The notes under the pieces are model-generated. The model was not told where the DNA came from. It was given only the letters and a program-made list of their open reading frames with translations, and did no database searches. 64,000 nucleotides of DNA from positions 4,960,001 through 5,024,000 of the forward strand of contig JBBPUQ010000001.1 of assembly GCA_038501195.1 (NCBI GenBank), in the 5' to 3' direction. Each line of letters starts with the position of its first letter. Within the stretch, counting starts at the first letter, position 1. The position numbers and the translations under genes were made by a program. Below, piece by piece: positions 26,745 through 40,628 of this stretch. The DNA comes from Nemania diffusa. Its lineage: Eukaryota > Ascomycota > Sordariomycetes > Xylariales > Xylariaceae.

Positions 26745-27451
26745 ATGGGGTTCTTCAGCAAGAAGGATGACGCAAACACAGGTGAAGAGCCGTCAACTAA
26801 AAGTCACAACAAGGGGGCCGTTGGCCAGAAAGTCGAAGTGCTCGCCCCAGTTCCGGGGACCGCAGAACAATATCGATCTGTTTTTCTTCTCGTATATTCG
26901 AGCGCAACTTTCAAAGCCCATTGGGCCCTTTTTGCACCTCTTCTAGAGGATAAAGCATGCAAGATCGGGCGGAGGATCCATGTCACTGGAAGCGTTAGAG
27001 ATGGGTTTAAACACGAGATCCAACGTTCTTATGACCTAAGAAAAACTCGCACGAAGCCAGAAACACCGGTAGAGATCGGCATCGTGTCAACGCGACATCT
27101 TGTTCAGGTCGCCCAGGATTTTGTGCACGATGTGGACACCACTGCTCGAGATGCATTCGAGCAACTTGTCCTATCGGTTCCGACACCAAATCAGACCCTT
27201 AATGTGGCGTCTGACAACTCGGTAAATCGATTCCATATATGCTGATCTCAGCTAACTTGACATGTGTCCTGACAGCTCCACAGGCGCCGCGAACAGGACC
27301 GGTTCGCAGGGTGAAGCTATCCGATTGCCAATGGTGGATTACGCAGGTGGTGAAGAAGTTGGTGGAACAAAAACACCTCCTTCCTCCGACTCGGGGTCTC
27401 AACAAAGGGAAAACTCCGCTTGAGATCCTGGAAAATACTCCTAAGCACTGA
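26745..27451 (+). CDS. Uncharacterised small fungal protein, paralogue 1
   Basis: Two exons (26745-27221, 27284-27451) give 214 residues; the 62-bp intron starts GTAAAT, has CTAAC/CTGAC branch candidates and ends CCACAG, phase 0. The acceptor CAG at 27,281-27,283 rather than GACAG at 27,275 keeps the frame. Start chosen at MGFFSKKDD; an upstream in-frame ATG at 26673 is possible. The core has LLVYSSATFKAHWALFAP, then RRIHVTGS...GF, and near the C-terminus the signature LSDCQWWITQVVKKLV. The neighbour at 27627-28169 shares all three blocks, so the two are paralogues placed tail to tail. It looks like a fungal-only family (possibly DUF6914; unverified). No catalytic motif or signal peptide is visible. 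Confidence 0.8.
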
Positions 27452-27626
27452 ATGGTTGTCTCTTTTGTTATATGTATTCAGCAAGGTTAAATAGCTATAA
27501 ACAGTTACATAGATAAATTTATAGTGATCACAAGCTGGGACTTTCGACCGACCTTATTGTGTTCAAGAACCATCCTTGTTGTGGACTGAAATAGGCCGTA
27601 AACGTTTGTGTCATAATTTGAAGTGC

Positions 27627-28169
27627 TCAATGTCGGGGAAGACTGCTTATTCTCGCTATCGGACCGTTCATCTCGTCCCCATGATTCAGCGGCAGCAGAA
27701 TCCCGCTTTGCACGAGTTTCAACGCAGCTTCTTGAAGCCACCACTGACAATCTTTGACTTGAGTCCTCGGAGGAGGAGGTGCCCCTGATTTGTTGTCACG
27801 TGCGCCGTTCACTCTGTTGAGACTCGGGCCGGGCGCGCTCACTTCCCTACAAGCCTTGTCAAACGCATTGTGTATATGCGTCTCAAGGTTTGGTTCGTCG
27901 GCAGCAGTCTTCATGCTGTCAAAGTCCTCGTTCTTCAAGGGCACGTCGCTCACCAAGCCGATAGGATAGGCGTTGGGATGTCTGTCATCTTCGTTCTTGT
28001 TGTACCCACGAATGTACTCGTACTCAAAACCATTCAGGCGATCGCCTGTGACATGGATGCGGTCGCCAACATTTGATTCCCGTTTGCCATCTTTGTAAGG
28101 CAGCCAGAATGACCAGTGCGCCGCGAATAGGCGCGAAGGGTACACTAGAACGTAGAGAGTGGAGTGCAT
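27627..28169 (-). CDS. Uncharacterised small fungal protein, paralogue 2
   Basis: A single 180-residue ORF starting MHSTLYVLVYPSR. It aligns with its neighbour over LVLVYPSRLFAAHW-type, DRIHVTGDRLNGFEYE and VKDCQWWLQEAALKLV blocks. It lacks the intron of paralogue 1; the matching region is a proline-rich linker (GAPPPPRTQ). The two stop codons face each other across 175 bp, suggesting a local inverted duplication. Function is unknown and I see no active-site signature. Conserved Cys-Gln-Trp-Trp in both copies points to a shared structural or binding site. Confidence 0.78.
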   Translation of the reverse strand: MHSTLYVLVYPSRLFAAHWSFWLPYKDGKRESNVGDRIHVTGDRLNGFEYEYIRGYNKNEDDRHPNAYPIGLVSDVPLKNEDFDSMKTAADEPNLETHIHNAFDKACREVSAPGPSLNRVNGARDNKSGAPPPPRTQVKDCQWWLQEAALKLVQSGILLPLNHGDEMNGPIARISSLPRH

Positions 28170-28979
28170 CGTACGGTATGGTGAGGAGGCGGCAGCAACA
28201 GGTGTCCGGGATATCTCCCGATTGGGATATGCAACGAGGGGTCAGCGAGAAACGTGTCGTTAAACTGCAGTAGTGGCTAAACTGCAAAGTTGAAAAGAGG
28301 CAAGCTCAGTTAATGCCAAAGTGTGTGTGTATTGTTGATGTAGAAATAATGGAGGTGGTCTGGTTGCCGTGGGTACCTACAGTAGTTATAGGCGACACGG
28401 TGACGCTAATGAGATACTGCAATTTACAGTTACATACTTAGATTCCCACTGTACTCCGTATTATGCCCGTATTGAATGTTCAACTTAAATCTGAAACGGA
28501 ATAAGCGCTACATGTAATCACACCAAAGTCCCAAGTAGATTTAGGTCACTTGCACTAGGCCAGGGGGGATGGTGGGTCAGTCATGTGACTTTTGGGTTAC
28601 GGAAGCGGAATCAACACTTGGGATATATCATACATACCTAGGTAGGCTGCCCCAGCTATGTTGACACCTCGACTATGAAGTGGTTCGTAGGTACCTTTAA
28701 TTGATGAGTGGAACTAGATATTATATCGCAACCTAAAACATCACAAGTAATTAGTTCTCTCTGGGTACGAGTAGTTAATAGCACACCAGAATGTATATGC
28801 AATGGCTCATGATGCCAGTATTACAGCATTAGCATCACCACTACTAACAGAAAGAAACTTCATGGGTCGAGATATAGCGTTGCCAGTGTCATTAAACATG
28901 GGCTGGCGTTTAAAGGTGACGGCTAGATTGTCTGTAGCTATCTTCCCTGTTCTGTTCGACTTTAGCTACTTTGTTTGTG

Positions 28980-29003
28980 GAGCGACTTCCTAGGAAGTCG
29001 CTC
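28980..29003. repeat. Perfect 24-bp palindrome
   Basis: Each half is GAGCGACTTCCT and its reverse complement follows directly without a spacer. It lies about 30 bp before a dispersed repeat copy. Confidence 0.95.
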
Positions 29004-29029
29004 GTACGGACCGTCCTATAATGCAGATT

Positions 29030-29190
29030 AAAATCCGGTTTACAAAAAACGGTATTTATTTTCATGCAATTGCGATGAGATATATATGCAAACTATGCAA
29101 GTTGTTGTTCATAATAGGTTATGAAAAGTGGATACCGCTCAGGACAGGGCTCAGGCTCAGGCTAAAAGCGGCGTGGCTCAGGTTGGCTTC
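29030..29190 (+). repeat. Degenerate dispersed repeat, copy 1
   Basis: Shares blocks in the same order with 43,503-43,655: AATCCGG, TATGCAAG, a GTT-rich stretch, TTATG, and GCTAAAAGCGGC(G/A)TGGCTCAGGT. No coding frame. It may be a remnant of a small non-autonomous element. Confidence 0.5.
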
Positions 29191-29929
29191 CCATTCCGAT
29201 TCTGGATGGTAAAACCTATCTCTGAGGTAATTGTTTAGCTGTCCTCACCAGGTTTCTTGTAGGCTAAGGTCTTCTTTGATAGCGCTTTTGCAAGACTTGC
29301 AGGCATTTAGGCTAACTGAAGCTACCTACAGAATAGCTACCTATATTTGGAAACTTCCCAGTTCGGACCCTACCTCAGATGCTAAACGGCTTTCTTTGAC
29401 AGTACCCAGCTTTCTGTTTTCTTTCGAGAGACTTTGAACATCTGAGGGATGAAGGATAAGGAGAGACGAAATCATAGCACAGGATGATTGCCCCATGTCC
29501 TTATTTTCTATTGTAACACTCTAGCTCTAGAGCGGCGCCTGTGATCGCATTTCGACCTCTCAAGCCTGAAGCTAAGCTTGTGTGATACTGCCGTACGCAA
29601 TTGTGGTAGTGATTTGTCTTGACTGTCCAATACTTAGGTAGGTAGCTACAATGGTTGTCGTGGATGGATCATTGTCAAGTAGTATCAACTGGGTATATTG
29701 TGGTATTATGACTGATCATTTGTCTGTAGTGTCTGGTCAAACGTTATCCTACCTGTTCAACACGGCACACCCTCGACCTCCCTATCTTGCGATTCCCTCG
29801 ATCCTTACGGAAAGCACGTGCGCTCTTTGGCATACAACAAGTCGCGGCCTCAAGTTCTAGCGTCAAGTTTATCGCGAGGCTTGCGTTCCTACAATTAGAA
29901 AGTGCCCGCAGCCGGTCGGCTCTTTCGAT

Positions 29930-31951
<2,022 letters not shown>

Positions 31952-33423
31952 TAAAACTGATGAAGAGGTTGGCATTGTGCCTTCGTGCTTGGCAACCTTG
32001 GTTTCTAGGACCGAACTAAGGTACTTTTCAAACGCAATACGGCGCTTGCTATCGCATTAACAGTCTGTCATCTATGGCAAGGTTAGTAGTAGTGCACATG
32101 CCCTGTAACTTAGGGCATGCTTACTGCCGTTGCCTCTCTGCATTCTGTAGAGATGAAAGCAGACAGAACTAGTGCAGTACCAGAGCCTCGATAGACGCTA
32201 AAGGAGAGGCCTGATTGGAGGCTTGATTGGAGGCAAAGGGCAATACCTGTACCCCAACCGAATTGCCATTTGCTTTGGAATCTAAGGTGTTGTGTAACAC
32301 TTATCAAGGCCTGAACTATATATGTATATGTTAAATACTAGCCAAGTCTTTTAATCCAAATGAGTATATTATAACTTCTATTTAACTCTCATAAGCGGAG
32401 GCCGACCTCGGATTCTTGCTTCGTCTACTTTGGGTGACCTCAGCGTCGTAATATCGACTGTCTACTTACATAGGCAGTATTGCTACCCTACATACCGACA
32501 AATTTTGTAATTGTTCAACTATGTAGGTACTGCTAATGGTATATATTAGTAGTTTTAAACATAAAACTATCTCGTGTATGTAGAGGAGAGTCTTCTATGT
32601 TGCTCTCCTAATAGATAATTAAATACTAGTCGACTATAATGGCCTCGTTATCGGGCGGTCAACTTGAGGCCGAGGTACCTGTAGGATCCATGTACCTAAG
32701 TCTAGACTCTATGTATACGTAGGTCGAGTATACTCAAGTCAGTCACTTATCTACCCTAGTCTAAATATGTATATACAAGCCGCCAATCAACTCGGCTAGG
32801 TATTAAGGCTAGCTACACGTACACATGCGATAGTCTCCACCATCCATACCGGCCTCTCGGTTGGCGACGCTACTTTAAGTAGACTAGATATCTAACAGGT
32901 TGGAGATTGAGCTTACTATCTACTTCGGTATGGCTTGGTGCGACATGCTATCAGCTCTACCTGTGCGTACTTATGGGTATGCGTACTGAGCGCTCGCCGC
33001 TACTGACTGTACTATCTCACTAGCGACGATATCATCTCTCAAGACAACCCTTACGTATATGCGTATGAACCGTCGCCCAACACAATTATTTACCTTCCTG
33101 CAGAGAATTGATTACCTATAGTCTTCTGAGCAAGTCTTAGAAGAAGAGGAATAAGAGGAAGAGACAGGAAGAAAAAGCGCATTCTTCTTCGAAGTCGTAT
33201 CCCACCTCTTTAGCCCCTCTATCTTTCAACTGTCATCTCCCGTCATCCTCCATCCGCGCTCTACTCGTCGTCTCCTCATCTCCTCATCTTGTCCTCGTCT
33301 TATCCTCTCCTTCTCCCCTATTCCTCTCTCTCTCTCTCTCTCCATCTCTCGCCTCCTGCGACACAACAATAAAAAACCCGCCCTGGCGGCGGTCGCCGCT
33401 ACTCGCTTCTCGAATTGCCCATC
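31952..33423. other. Intergenic, permease promoter side
   Basis: About 1.47 kb. The last 230 bases form a strongly pyrimidine-rich leader. Farther left I see no gene or repeat. Confidence 0.6.
33190..33360 (+). promoter_or_regulatory. CT-rich promoter/leader of the permease gene
   Basis: Long runs of TCCTC, TCTCC and a (CT)9-10 tract near 33,326-33,345 on the coding strand just upstream of the ATG. Pyrimidine tracts like this are common around transcription starts of well-expressed filamentous-fungal genes. Confidence 0.5.
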
Positions 33424-35493
33424 ATGCCGGCCTCTTATAGCAGCCGCGATATCGAGATGAACATGTTCCCCATCAAGGAGGACTTGCTGCCCGCGATAAG
33501 CTACCAGCGAGAGCCCGTGTATGAGGACATCGCTCCGCCCAGCGCCTTTGAGCAATTCATCGATGGCTTCCGACGCGATCCGGCCCAGCGCATCACGCCG
33601 AAAGACCCTCTGGATGAGATACACGCCGCCGAAGCCGCCCAGCTGTATCGGCCCATCCACCCCCGGAACGGCCACTACTACGACTTGCGATTGGCCACGC
33701 TGCAGACTGCGCAGTCGCATCTCGCGAGGAAGCTGAAGGGGCGCCATCTGCAGATGATTGCGATCGGTGGTTCTATAGGTATGCACGCATGCACGCATAG
33801 ATGAATGAGTGAATGGATGAATGAACCAGTGTTGTACGTAATGGCGCATGCGAGAGCTCTCTGCTAACTTGGTTGCCCCCCCTCCAAGGAACTGGCCTGT
33901 TCGTCGCGTCTGGCCGCGCCCTCCAGAGCGGAGGCCCGGCCTCGGTGCTCCTGGCCTACTTGATCGTCGGCACCATGTTGTACTGCACCGTCCAGGCGCT
34001 GGGCGAGCTAGCTGTCTCATTCCCCGTCGCGGGCTCCTTTTCTGCCTACTCGACCCGTTTCCTCCACCCGTCCTGGGGTTTCGCCATGGGTTGGAAGTGC
34101 GTCGTCTCGTCGCCCCCGTCTCTCTCGATGCTATTCGGTCGCTAATTGTGCCAAACTAGTTATGCCTTGCAATGGATCATTGCCCTTCCTCTCGAAATCA
34201 TATCGGCATCCATCACCACCACCTACTGGACCTCTCATCTGAACAAGGCCGTTTTCGTCACCATATATCTCTTGGCTATCGTTTCCATCAACTTGTGCGG
34301 AATCAAGGGCTATGGTGAGGCTGAGTTCATATTCGCCATCATCAAAGTTGTTGCCGTCATCGGCTTCATGTGAGTACGCCCCTATCTAATCCATACCGCC
34401 AGTTTTCTAAACTTCTATCTTCACTCGATGCAGCCTGCTAGGCATCGTGCTCAACATAGGCGGCGCCCCCGGAGAGGGGTATATCGGAGGTCGTTACTGG
34501 GTCGATCCCGGCGCCCTTCACAACGGCTTCAAGGGACTCTGCAGCGTCTTCGTCACAGCCGCCTTCGCCTTCGCAGGCACCGAGCTCGTCGGCCTCGCTG
34601 CCGCCGAGACTGCCAATCCTCGCAAGTCGCTCCCCACGGCCATCAAGCAGGTCTTTTGGCGCATCACGCTCTTCTACATCGTCGCCCTCACCCTGATCGG
34701 CCTTCTCGTGCCCTACAACGAAGAGCGCCTCCTCCTCAACGAGGACATACCAGCCATGGCGTCGCCCTTCGTCATCGCCATCGAAAATGCCGGCATCGAC
34801 GTCCTCCCCTCGGTCATGAACGTGGTCATCCTGATCGCTGTGCTCTCTGTGGGCAACTCGTCTGTCTTCGGGTCTTCGCGGACGCTGGCGGCCCTGGCCG
34901 ACCAGAATCAAGCGCCGCGGATCCTGTCCTACGTCGACCGCCGCGGACGGCCGCTGGTCGCTATCATGGTCTCGTCCTCGGTGGGCCTGCTTGCCTACCT
35001 CGCTGACCTCGAGCAGGAGGGCGAGGTTCTCGACTGGCTCGTCGCCATCTCCGGCCTCTCCTCCATCTTCACGTGGCTATCCATCTGTCTCGCACACATC
35101 CGCTTCCGCCAAGCCTGGGCGCACCGGGGCCACAAGGTCTCCGAGCTGGCCTTCCAGTCTCAGGTCGGCGTATTCGGCTCCTATCTCGGCCTGGGCATCA
35201 ACATCCTCATCCTCATCGCGCAGTTCTGGATCGGCGCGTGGCCCGTGGGCTACACGGAGGAGTCCCCCACCGACCTCGCCAAGAGCTTCTTCCTCGTCTA
35301 CCTCGCCGCGCCCGTCGTCATCCTCTTCTACCTCGGCCACTACTTCTGGCACAGGACGTCGTGGGTGCGCATCGAGGACATGGACCTCGACACGGGCCGC
35401 CGCGACTTCAACCTGCCCATCCTCATCGCCCAGGAGAGGGACGAAAAAGCCAGCTGGCCTACGTGGAAAAAGGTGTATAAATATATGTGTTAG
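33424..35493 (+). CDS. Amino-acid permease, AAP/YAT family
   Basis: Four exons (33424-33778, 33889-34096, 34160-34369, 34434-35493), 610 residues. Introns of 110, 63 and 64 bp have GTATGC, GTGCGT and GTGAGT donors; phases 1, 2, 2 restore the frame. It is a plasma-membrane proton-coupled amino-acid importer by family. A hydrophilic N-tail of about 105 residues precedes the classical first helix IAIGGSIGTGLFVASG, then GELAVSFPVAGSFSAYSTRF, AMGWNYALQW across intron 2, and AFAGTELVGLAAAETANPRKSLP, all AAP signatures. About twelve hydrophobic segments follow and the C-tail ends WKKVYKYMC. The start is the ATG at 33424; the upstream TTG is not needed. The gene is GC-rich at third positions, which opens long antisense frames that I treat as shadows. 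Confidence 0.93.
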
Positions 35494-36389
35494 GATTTAT
35501 TTCTTCCAAGGTCGTGCTATTTCTCTCGTTTTTTATATTTAGATTGTGACATATCTCAGTCGCTCGACGACTTTTTAGATGTGTCCTACCTATGATTCAC
35601 GCGCTTGTTTATCTAGTTACATGATGTTTTATGAGGGAAGATGGCAAAGATACCAAGGGAAGCTGGTTACGAGGCAGAGGAGTTAACAGTTCCATATAGG
35701 CGTTGGGAGCTTGCAGTGTCGTTTTACCTTCGGTTGGTTAGCGACTCAAAGAGGCGAGACAGAGCTGGGCAGGTATTGGAGTGTAAATAGAGATCGCATA
35801 ACCATCGGCTCGTCTATCCTAGAATAATTATGATGCTGTACATTTGTCTTTATCGACTACCACTCTGGATTTATCAGCTCTCAGGCTCGGAACCAAACAC
35901 TACAATATTTGAATCCCACCAGATCCAAAACAATTACTATTATGCACTTCGAAATAGCGAAAAACCGGAACACATTTTTACAGACTTCATGAGAAAAAAA
36001 ATATATACCTAGAAACAAAAGCTGATTGTACAATTCAGCAGCAGGGATATCTCCCGACGTGCATCGTTATCCATCTCGTTTTCTTTTCCACACTTCAAGA
36101 ATACAATCAGAGCGAACCCTTTCCCCTTCTTTTGTACATTGCTTGATCGAATGATATAGCCAAGACCTTAAGCCGTAGCCATGACTGATATGACGATCTA
36201 GCCTAGGCCCGTAGTCTCTAAAACCTAAACAGCATGAAAAAAAAAATACTAAGGGAGGTCGGTGCCCGTCTTCGTGGCTCATGATTAGCGTGGTAGCATT
36301 GACAGTCATTACAAAGAAAGAACTTGCTGATAGCATCTTTGCTAATACCGTCCAGTCTTAATTCAGCGCATCGAGGCATCCCGAGTTGC
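35494..36389. other. Convergent intergenic region
   Basis: 3' flanks of the permease and of the NTF2-like gene. Short ORFs only. Nothing else recognised. Confidence 0.6.
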
Positions 36390-38232
36390 CTAAAAATCCC
36401 AGTTGAAGCCACCGAGCTTAGTAGCAGGAGGTTTCCTCCCAGGGGCAGGTTTGGGAGTTTGACTATCATCCTCATCACTGAAAAGCCAGTTTCGGTTAGA
36501 GCCCTTCCCACCACCCATGCCATCGCCCCCAATGGCGATACCACGGTCATCTTTCATCCTAGAACCATTCCTAGCAGCCGCTGGTTTATTCTCTTTCTGT
36601 ACGGGGGACTCGTCATAAGCATCCCAATTGGGTTCCATCATCTTGACAGCTTTCTTACGATCGTCACTTATATTGACTTTGGCGTCCGACTTGTCGGGCG
36701 TTGCCTTATCAGTCATGGCCCAGTGGGTGTCAAAATCTCGGCCGCGGTCTTTCAGGTTGGTAATGGCCCCTAGAGGCTGCTGCCCTTCGGTTAATGCAAC
36801 CTTGTTCGCCTCTTCATCGTATAGATTATTCTCGTACAGGCCTAGTCCATCGTTATGTGTAGAACCACGGGGACGGACAGGGCGATTGTCAGTTGGTGCC
36901 TCGCCGTCATCGATAAACTCGAAATGTGTTTCAGCATCACGACGAGGTTTTCCTTGTAGCGGTGCCTGTGACGCATCGCCGTTCTCCAGCTCCCACTGAT
37001 GTGTTTCCTGATGACGAAGAACTTTGCTTGGCTTGACCTTGGCGGGAGTAACGAAGTCATCGAAAGACCACTGACTGGTATGCTTCGTCTTTCGCGGAGT
37101 TGGATCTGGCTGCGGGGCATCTTGGGGATCAGACCCATCTGCAAACTCGAAGTGGCTATACTTCTTGGGGTGGGGCCGGTAGAAGCGATCTGGGGATTTA
37201 ACATCCTCAAGCGAATCATTCTGATCCTCGGCTTCGTCTCTTTCAAATAAACGACTTGGTTGGAAGTTTTTGCCGGCCCCGAGTTTAGGTGCGATCGCCC
37301 CATCAGGAACCACCTCTGAGCTTTCAGAACCGTCAGCAGGCTCGTTTCCTAGGATCTCGACGAAACCGCGTTGTCGGGGCCGAGGCCCTCCTCGGGGCGC
37401 AATAGCTTTGTTCGGAGAAACGGATCGAGTACGTCCAGCGCTAGGCGAAGATGGTGCATCATCGGGCTCATCGCCTAGGATCTCGGTGAAGTTGCGTTGT
37501 CGCGGTCGTACCCCACCTTTAGGGGAGATGACGGACGCTAGGCTCTGTTCTTGGTCCTCGCGGGACTGGAATAGCGAGAGAGAAGCGTGAGGATCTCGTA
37601 GGGCGTTTGTTGACTGGCCACGAGAATGATTTGGAATTGTAGTAGACGGTTGTGAAGTAGATGAGCTTGTGCTAGCAGAAGACTTGACACAGTTTGCGAT
37701 CAGCTTGATCTGATCCTTGCTGTCGCGGATGGGCCAGTTGCGGCCACTTTTGCCAATAATGTCGAGCTGTTTCAGCAGGGCGCCTTGGTCCCAGCTCTGC
37801 CGAATGTTCGTCACTTTCCCATATTCATCAAAGGTAACTATATGCATCTAGAATCGAGGCGCGGTGTTAGCAGCTAGGACGCAGTAAGAGCACGAGCAGC
37901 AGCAAGAGCAAAGGAAGACTCACGATGGGGATATAGACGGTGCGATCTGTGAGGAAGTTGTCGTCGAGAGCGGGTAAGTAAGAAGCGCCAGAGGTGACGA
38001 ACTCGAGAACCGTCTCGATCTCAGCAGCAATGGCGTTCTGGCCTTCAATGAGAGAGAGGACATTCTCCTTCTTCTTGTTGATCTGCTTACGCACAGTATT
38101 GAGGTGTCCAATGATCTCGGAGGCGCCCCTAAAAGTTGTGGTCGTGGTGATGTAGCTCAGCGTCGCATTCTCAGCCAGGTGCGAGGGGGTGGGAGCAGCG
38201 AGAAACTGCTGATATACGGTGGCCAAGGCCAT
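36390..38232 (-). CDS. NTF2-like domain protein with aromatic-acidic motif tail
   Basis: Two exons (38232-37924, 37847-36390), 588 residues, 76-bp intron with GTGAGT donor, CTAAC branch and CTAG acceptor, phase 0. Residues 1 to about 145 look like an NTF2-like fold: an N-terminal helix, then TVYIPI joined across the intron to MHIVTFDEYGKVTNIRQSWDQGALLKQ, typical of the last strands of SnoaL/NTF2-like proteins. The rest is hydrophilic and probably disordered. It has two copies of RPRQR-x-F-x-EILG-x-EP (about 217 and 259), and then at least eight short motifs pairing Trp or Phe with Asp/Glu: HFEF, QWSFDD, HQWELE, HFEFID, HWAMTD, NWDAYDE, NWLFSDED and the extreme C-terminal NWDF. No enzyme residues are evident. 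A binding or scaffold role is inference. Confidence 0.82.
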
Positions 38233-39589
38233 GGTGGAGGCTTAGATGGCTTAATCGATCAACGAGGCCGATGACGATACCGACAAGTTTTGGGCAATTC
38301 CCTTCAAAAGATGAGCAGAGGCAAATCCAACCCACTAAACAAGAGTAGTTGATAAGTACAGGCGCAGAAATCAGGCAGCTTCAGCGATGGAAGAGAAAGT
38401 GATCAAGTTTGTTTACAAGTGCTCAGTCACTAGGACCTAGCTATAACAAACAGATGAAAGTCGAGGGCGGGAGCGCGCGAGCAGATGGGACATATGTATA
38501 CAAGTATTCTGTAAGCTGATGTAAACAAAGGAGGGTAAGAGGCGCACAGCCAAACGCAGGAAGGAGGGAGGGTACAAATGCGCCAAAGATGAAGGAGATG
38601 GTGGACGGCAGTATTCTGTAAGAGAACCTTAACTTGAATATACAAGTCCATACAGCAGGTACCGATCCTGTACAGTGGTGAGCAGGACCGCCAGCCCCAC
38701 CACGCTACTGCGTTGCTTCATGCGCGTCACAGGGGTCTAGTACGGTGGACCTCCGCTAGTGGTCAACTGTAAGTCAAGGATAGGTACTACCAAGATGCTA
38801 TCGCCGCTGGTCGGTACGCGCTTGGGTCATCCATACTTGTATAGAACACGCTTGCACGAACACTTTAATATAACAGTTAATGCTGAAATATTGTATAGAA
38901 TCTCTTATACCTAACACACGTTCTAACGGCTTTTTCCTTACTGGGACACATTTAGCCTCTAACTAAGATGTACGTATCGCCAAACTACCTAACCCACCAA
39001 AAGATACCTCCCTAGCAGGAAAGTAAGTGCCTAGGTGCGAAAGAAGAAAATATACATGTACAGAGAGGTAGCTAGCCTTGTTTTATGTAGCAATGCCCCT
39101 TTAGATACCTGTGTAAGTATGTAACTGCGTAGGTGTAATGCACCGTTAAGCTAAAGCACGTGTAATAAGAGTAAACCCAAAGCTAATTTTACGAATACAA
39201 GCCCTACCAGACGTTTTAATCGAACGCTGTAGTTAATTCCGATTGGACAGTGTATGTGATGGTACACCTCATACTGCTTCTTACTGCGTTCTTCAAATTG
39301 GGAGGAGCGGTTGTCTCAGATGAGTAGGCTGAACCTTGGAAGTGTTTCACCATTCATTTACAAGGGATAGTATCCAACCAATCGACGCTAGAACAACCGG
39401 GTAGTTTATACTGTACTTGCTTTTTGCGCACTAGGTATTAAACACTGTAGGCAGCAAGCAAGGTGTCTACGCAGTTCCTAATTAGGTATGTATCATAGAG
39501 CATAACAAGGACCTCGCTTTAGCTTATACTTTATACCCTACTAAATAAACTATGTAATAAATCCAGCATAAAGATATTAGCGCGTTCGC

Positions 39590-39690
39590 CGCTTTTTCTC
39601 AGGCTCAGCTCACTGAATTGTTAGTCAGGTGACTGAAAAGCTACATTTATGTATAATTTATGCACATTAAAACGGTCCTCAACCGTTATA
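39590..39690 (+). repeat. Dispersed repeat relative, copy 3 (partial)
   Basis: CCGCTTTTTCTCAGGCTCAGCTCA resembles the CGGCTTTTGCCCAGGCTCAGCTCA-like block at about 43,603, and TTAAAACGGTC recurs at 43,512. The order of blocks differs from copies 1 and 2, so kinship is uncertain. Confidence 0.3.
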
Positions 39691-40501
39691 TTTCAACAGT
39701 CAACTAAAAATGTACCTAGAACAAACTGCATATTCCGCTCTAATCATAGAATGATATACCTAGCGCCGCTGTAGCATACGTTCGATCGTGGTTTAATACG
39801 AAGTAGGTGTGCTTCAGAAGAAAGCAAAGGAATATAGCTGGCTGGATCAAGCCTCAATCCCGGTGAGCCTTCATATGTAGTTAGGTAGGGTTCGACATTA
39901 GATATTAAGGTACTAAGTAGTCGGTCATATCGATTTAAAGATTTAAGTATGCGGCGCATGTTACACAGCGCTGGGGCATCAAAGCTCTACCGGCTCTATG
40001 CAACTGAGATACTTAAATACATGTCTTCTGCCTTTGCATGGCGCTAGCACAACTAAGACTTGCTATTATCGTTCTTAAAATGTCTTTCAGATTGCTCACA
40101 TTAGACCATCATTGAGTAATTACCGGCTTCACCACCACTGCCCCCAATTTCATAGACCCGCCTTCACAGCAAGTTCCTATGATTGTTATTGACATCGTTA
40201 TTATATTATAAATAGTCATCCTGGCGACAATACGAGTGTACAGCTCAACCAAAAGCAGAGTGGCTTAAAGGAATCACATTTAGTTGATCAGTAGCAAATA
40301 TACCCTATTCAGCCCGCACAAGAAGTCGTTACCAGGGGTCCACAGTTATGGCTTATTTTCTAAGCCTTAGGTTTCGCAGAATTTATCAGCGGCATTGATA
40401 TCAACATCATCGTCACAGCGTTAGCAACTATCAACTAGGTATCTCCGACTCTGTCCAACGAACAACGAAAAAATAGAGTACCCTTAGGTTAATCAGGGTA
40501 A

Positions 40502-40517
40502 GGTACTTTAAAGTACC
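40502..40517. repeat. Perfect 16-bp palindrome
   Basis: GGTACTTTAAAGTACC. Nearby GTACCC/GGGTA copies extend the imperfect symmetry. Confidence 0.95.
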
Positions 40518-40606
40518 CTCAGTTTGTCTCTATACTCTCGTAGCCTTACACTCTTTCATAGTCTCATTATTAGGGTTTGCGAAAACCCAACCCATAGGCG
40601 CCCACT

Positions 40607-40628
40607 AACCCAGCCCATGGGCTGGGTT
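40607..40628. repeat. Perfect 22-bp palindrome
   Basis: Half-site AACCCAGCCCA followed by its reverse complement without spacer. Additional AACCC/GGGTT words occur at 40,570-40,592 and 40,635. Confidence 0.95.

Larger units (their letters stand above)
28170..29929. other. Intergenic, 1.76 kb
   Basis: Holds a perfect 24-bp palindrome (28,980-29,003), copy 1 of a degenerate dispersed repeat (about 29,030-29,190), and TACCTAGGTA-like motifs near 28,635 and 29,635. The right end is the promoter of the mannosidase. Short ORFs here have no family features. Confidence 0.55.

Noticed and set aside
24539..28169. A secondary-metabolite or toxin cluster next to the AT block
   Set aside because: No backbone synthase, P450, transporter or transcription factor occurs among these three genes.
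33226..34020. 264-codon minus ORF opposite the permease exons
   Set aside because: It is antisense to a clear permease and its Arg/Ser-rich sequence reflects GC-rich third positions.
34428..35542. Long alternative + frames and antisense frames over permease exon 4
   Set aside because: Shadows of a GC-rich coding exon whose true frame has family motifs.
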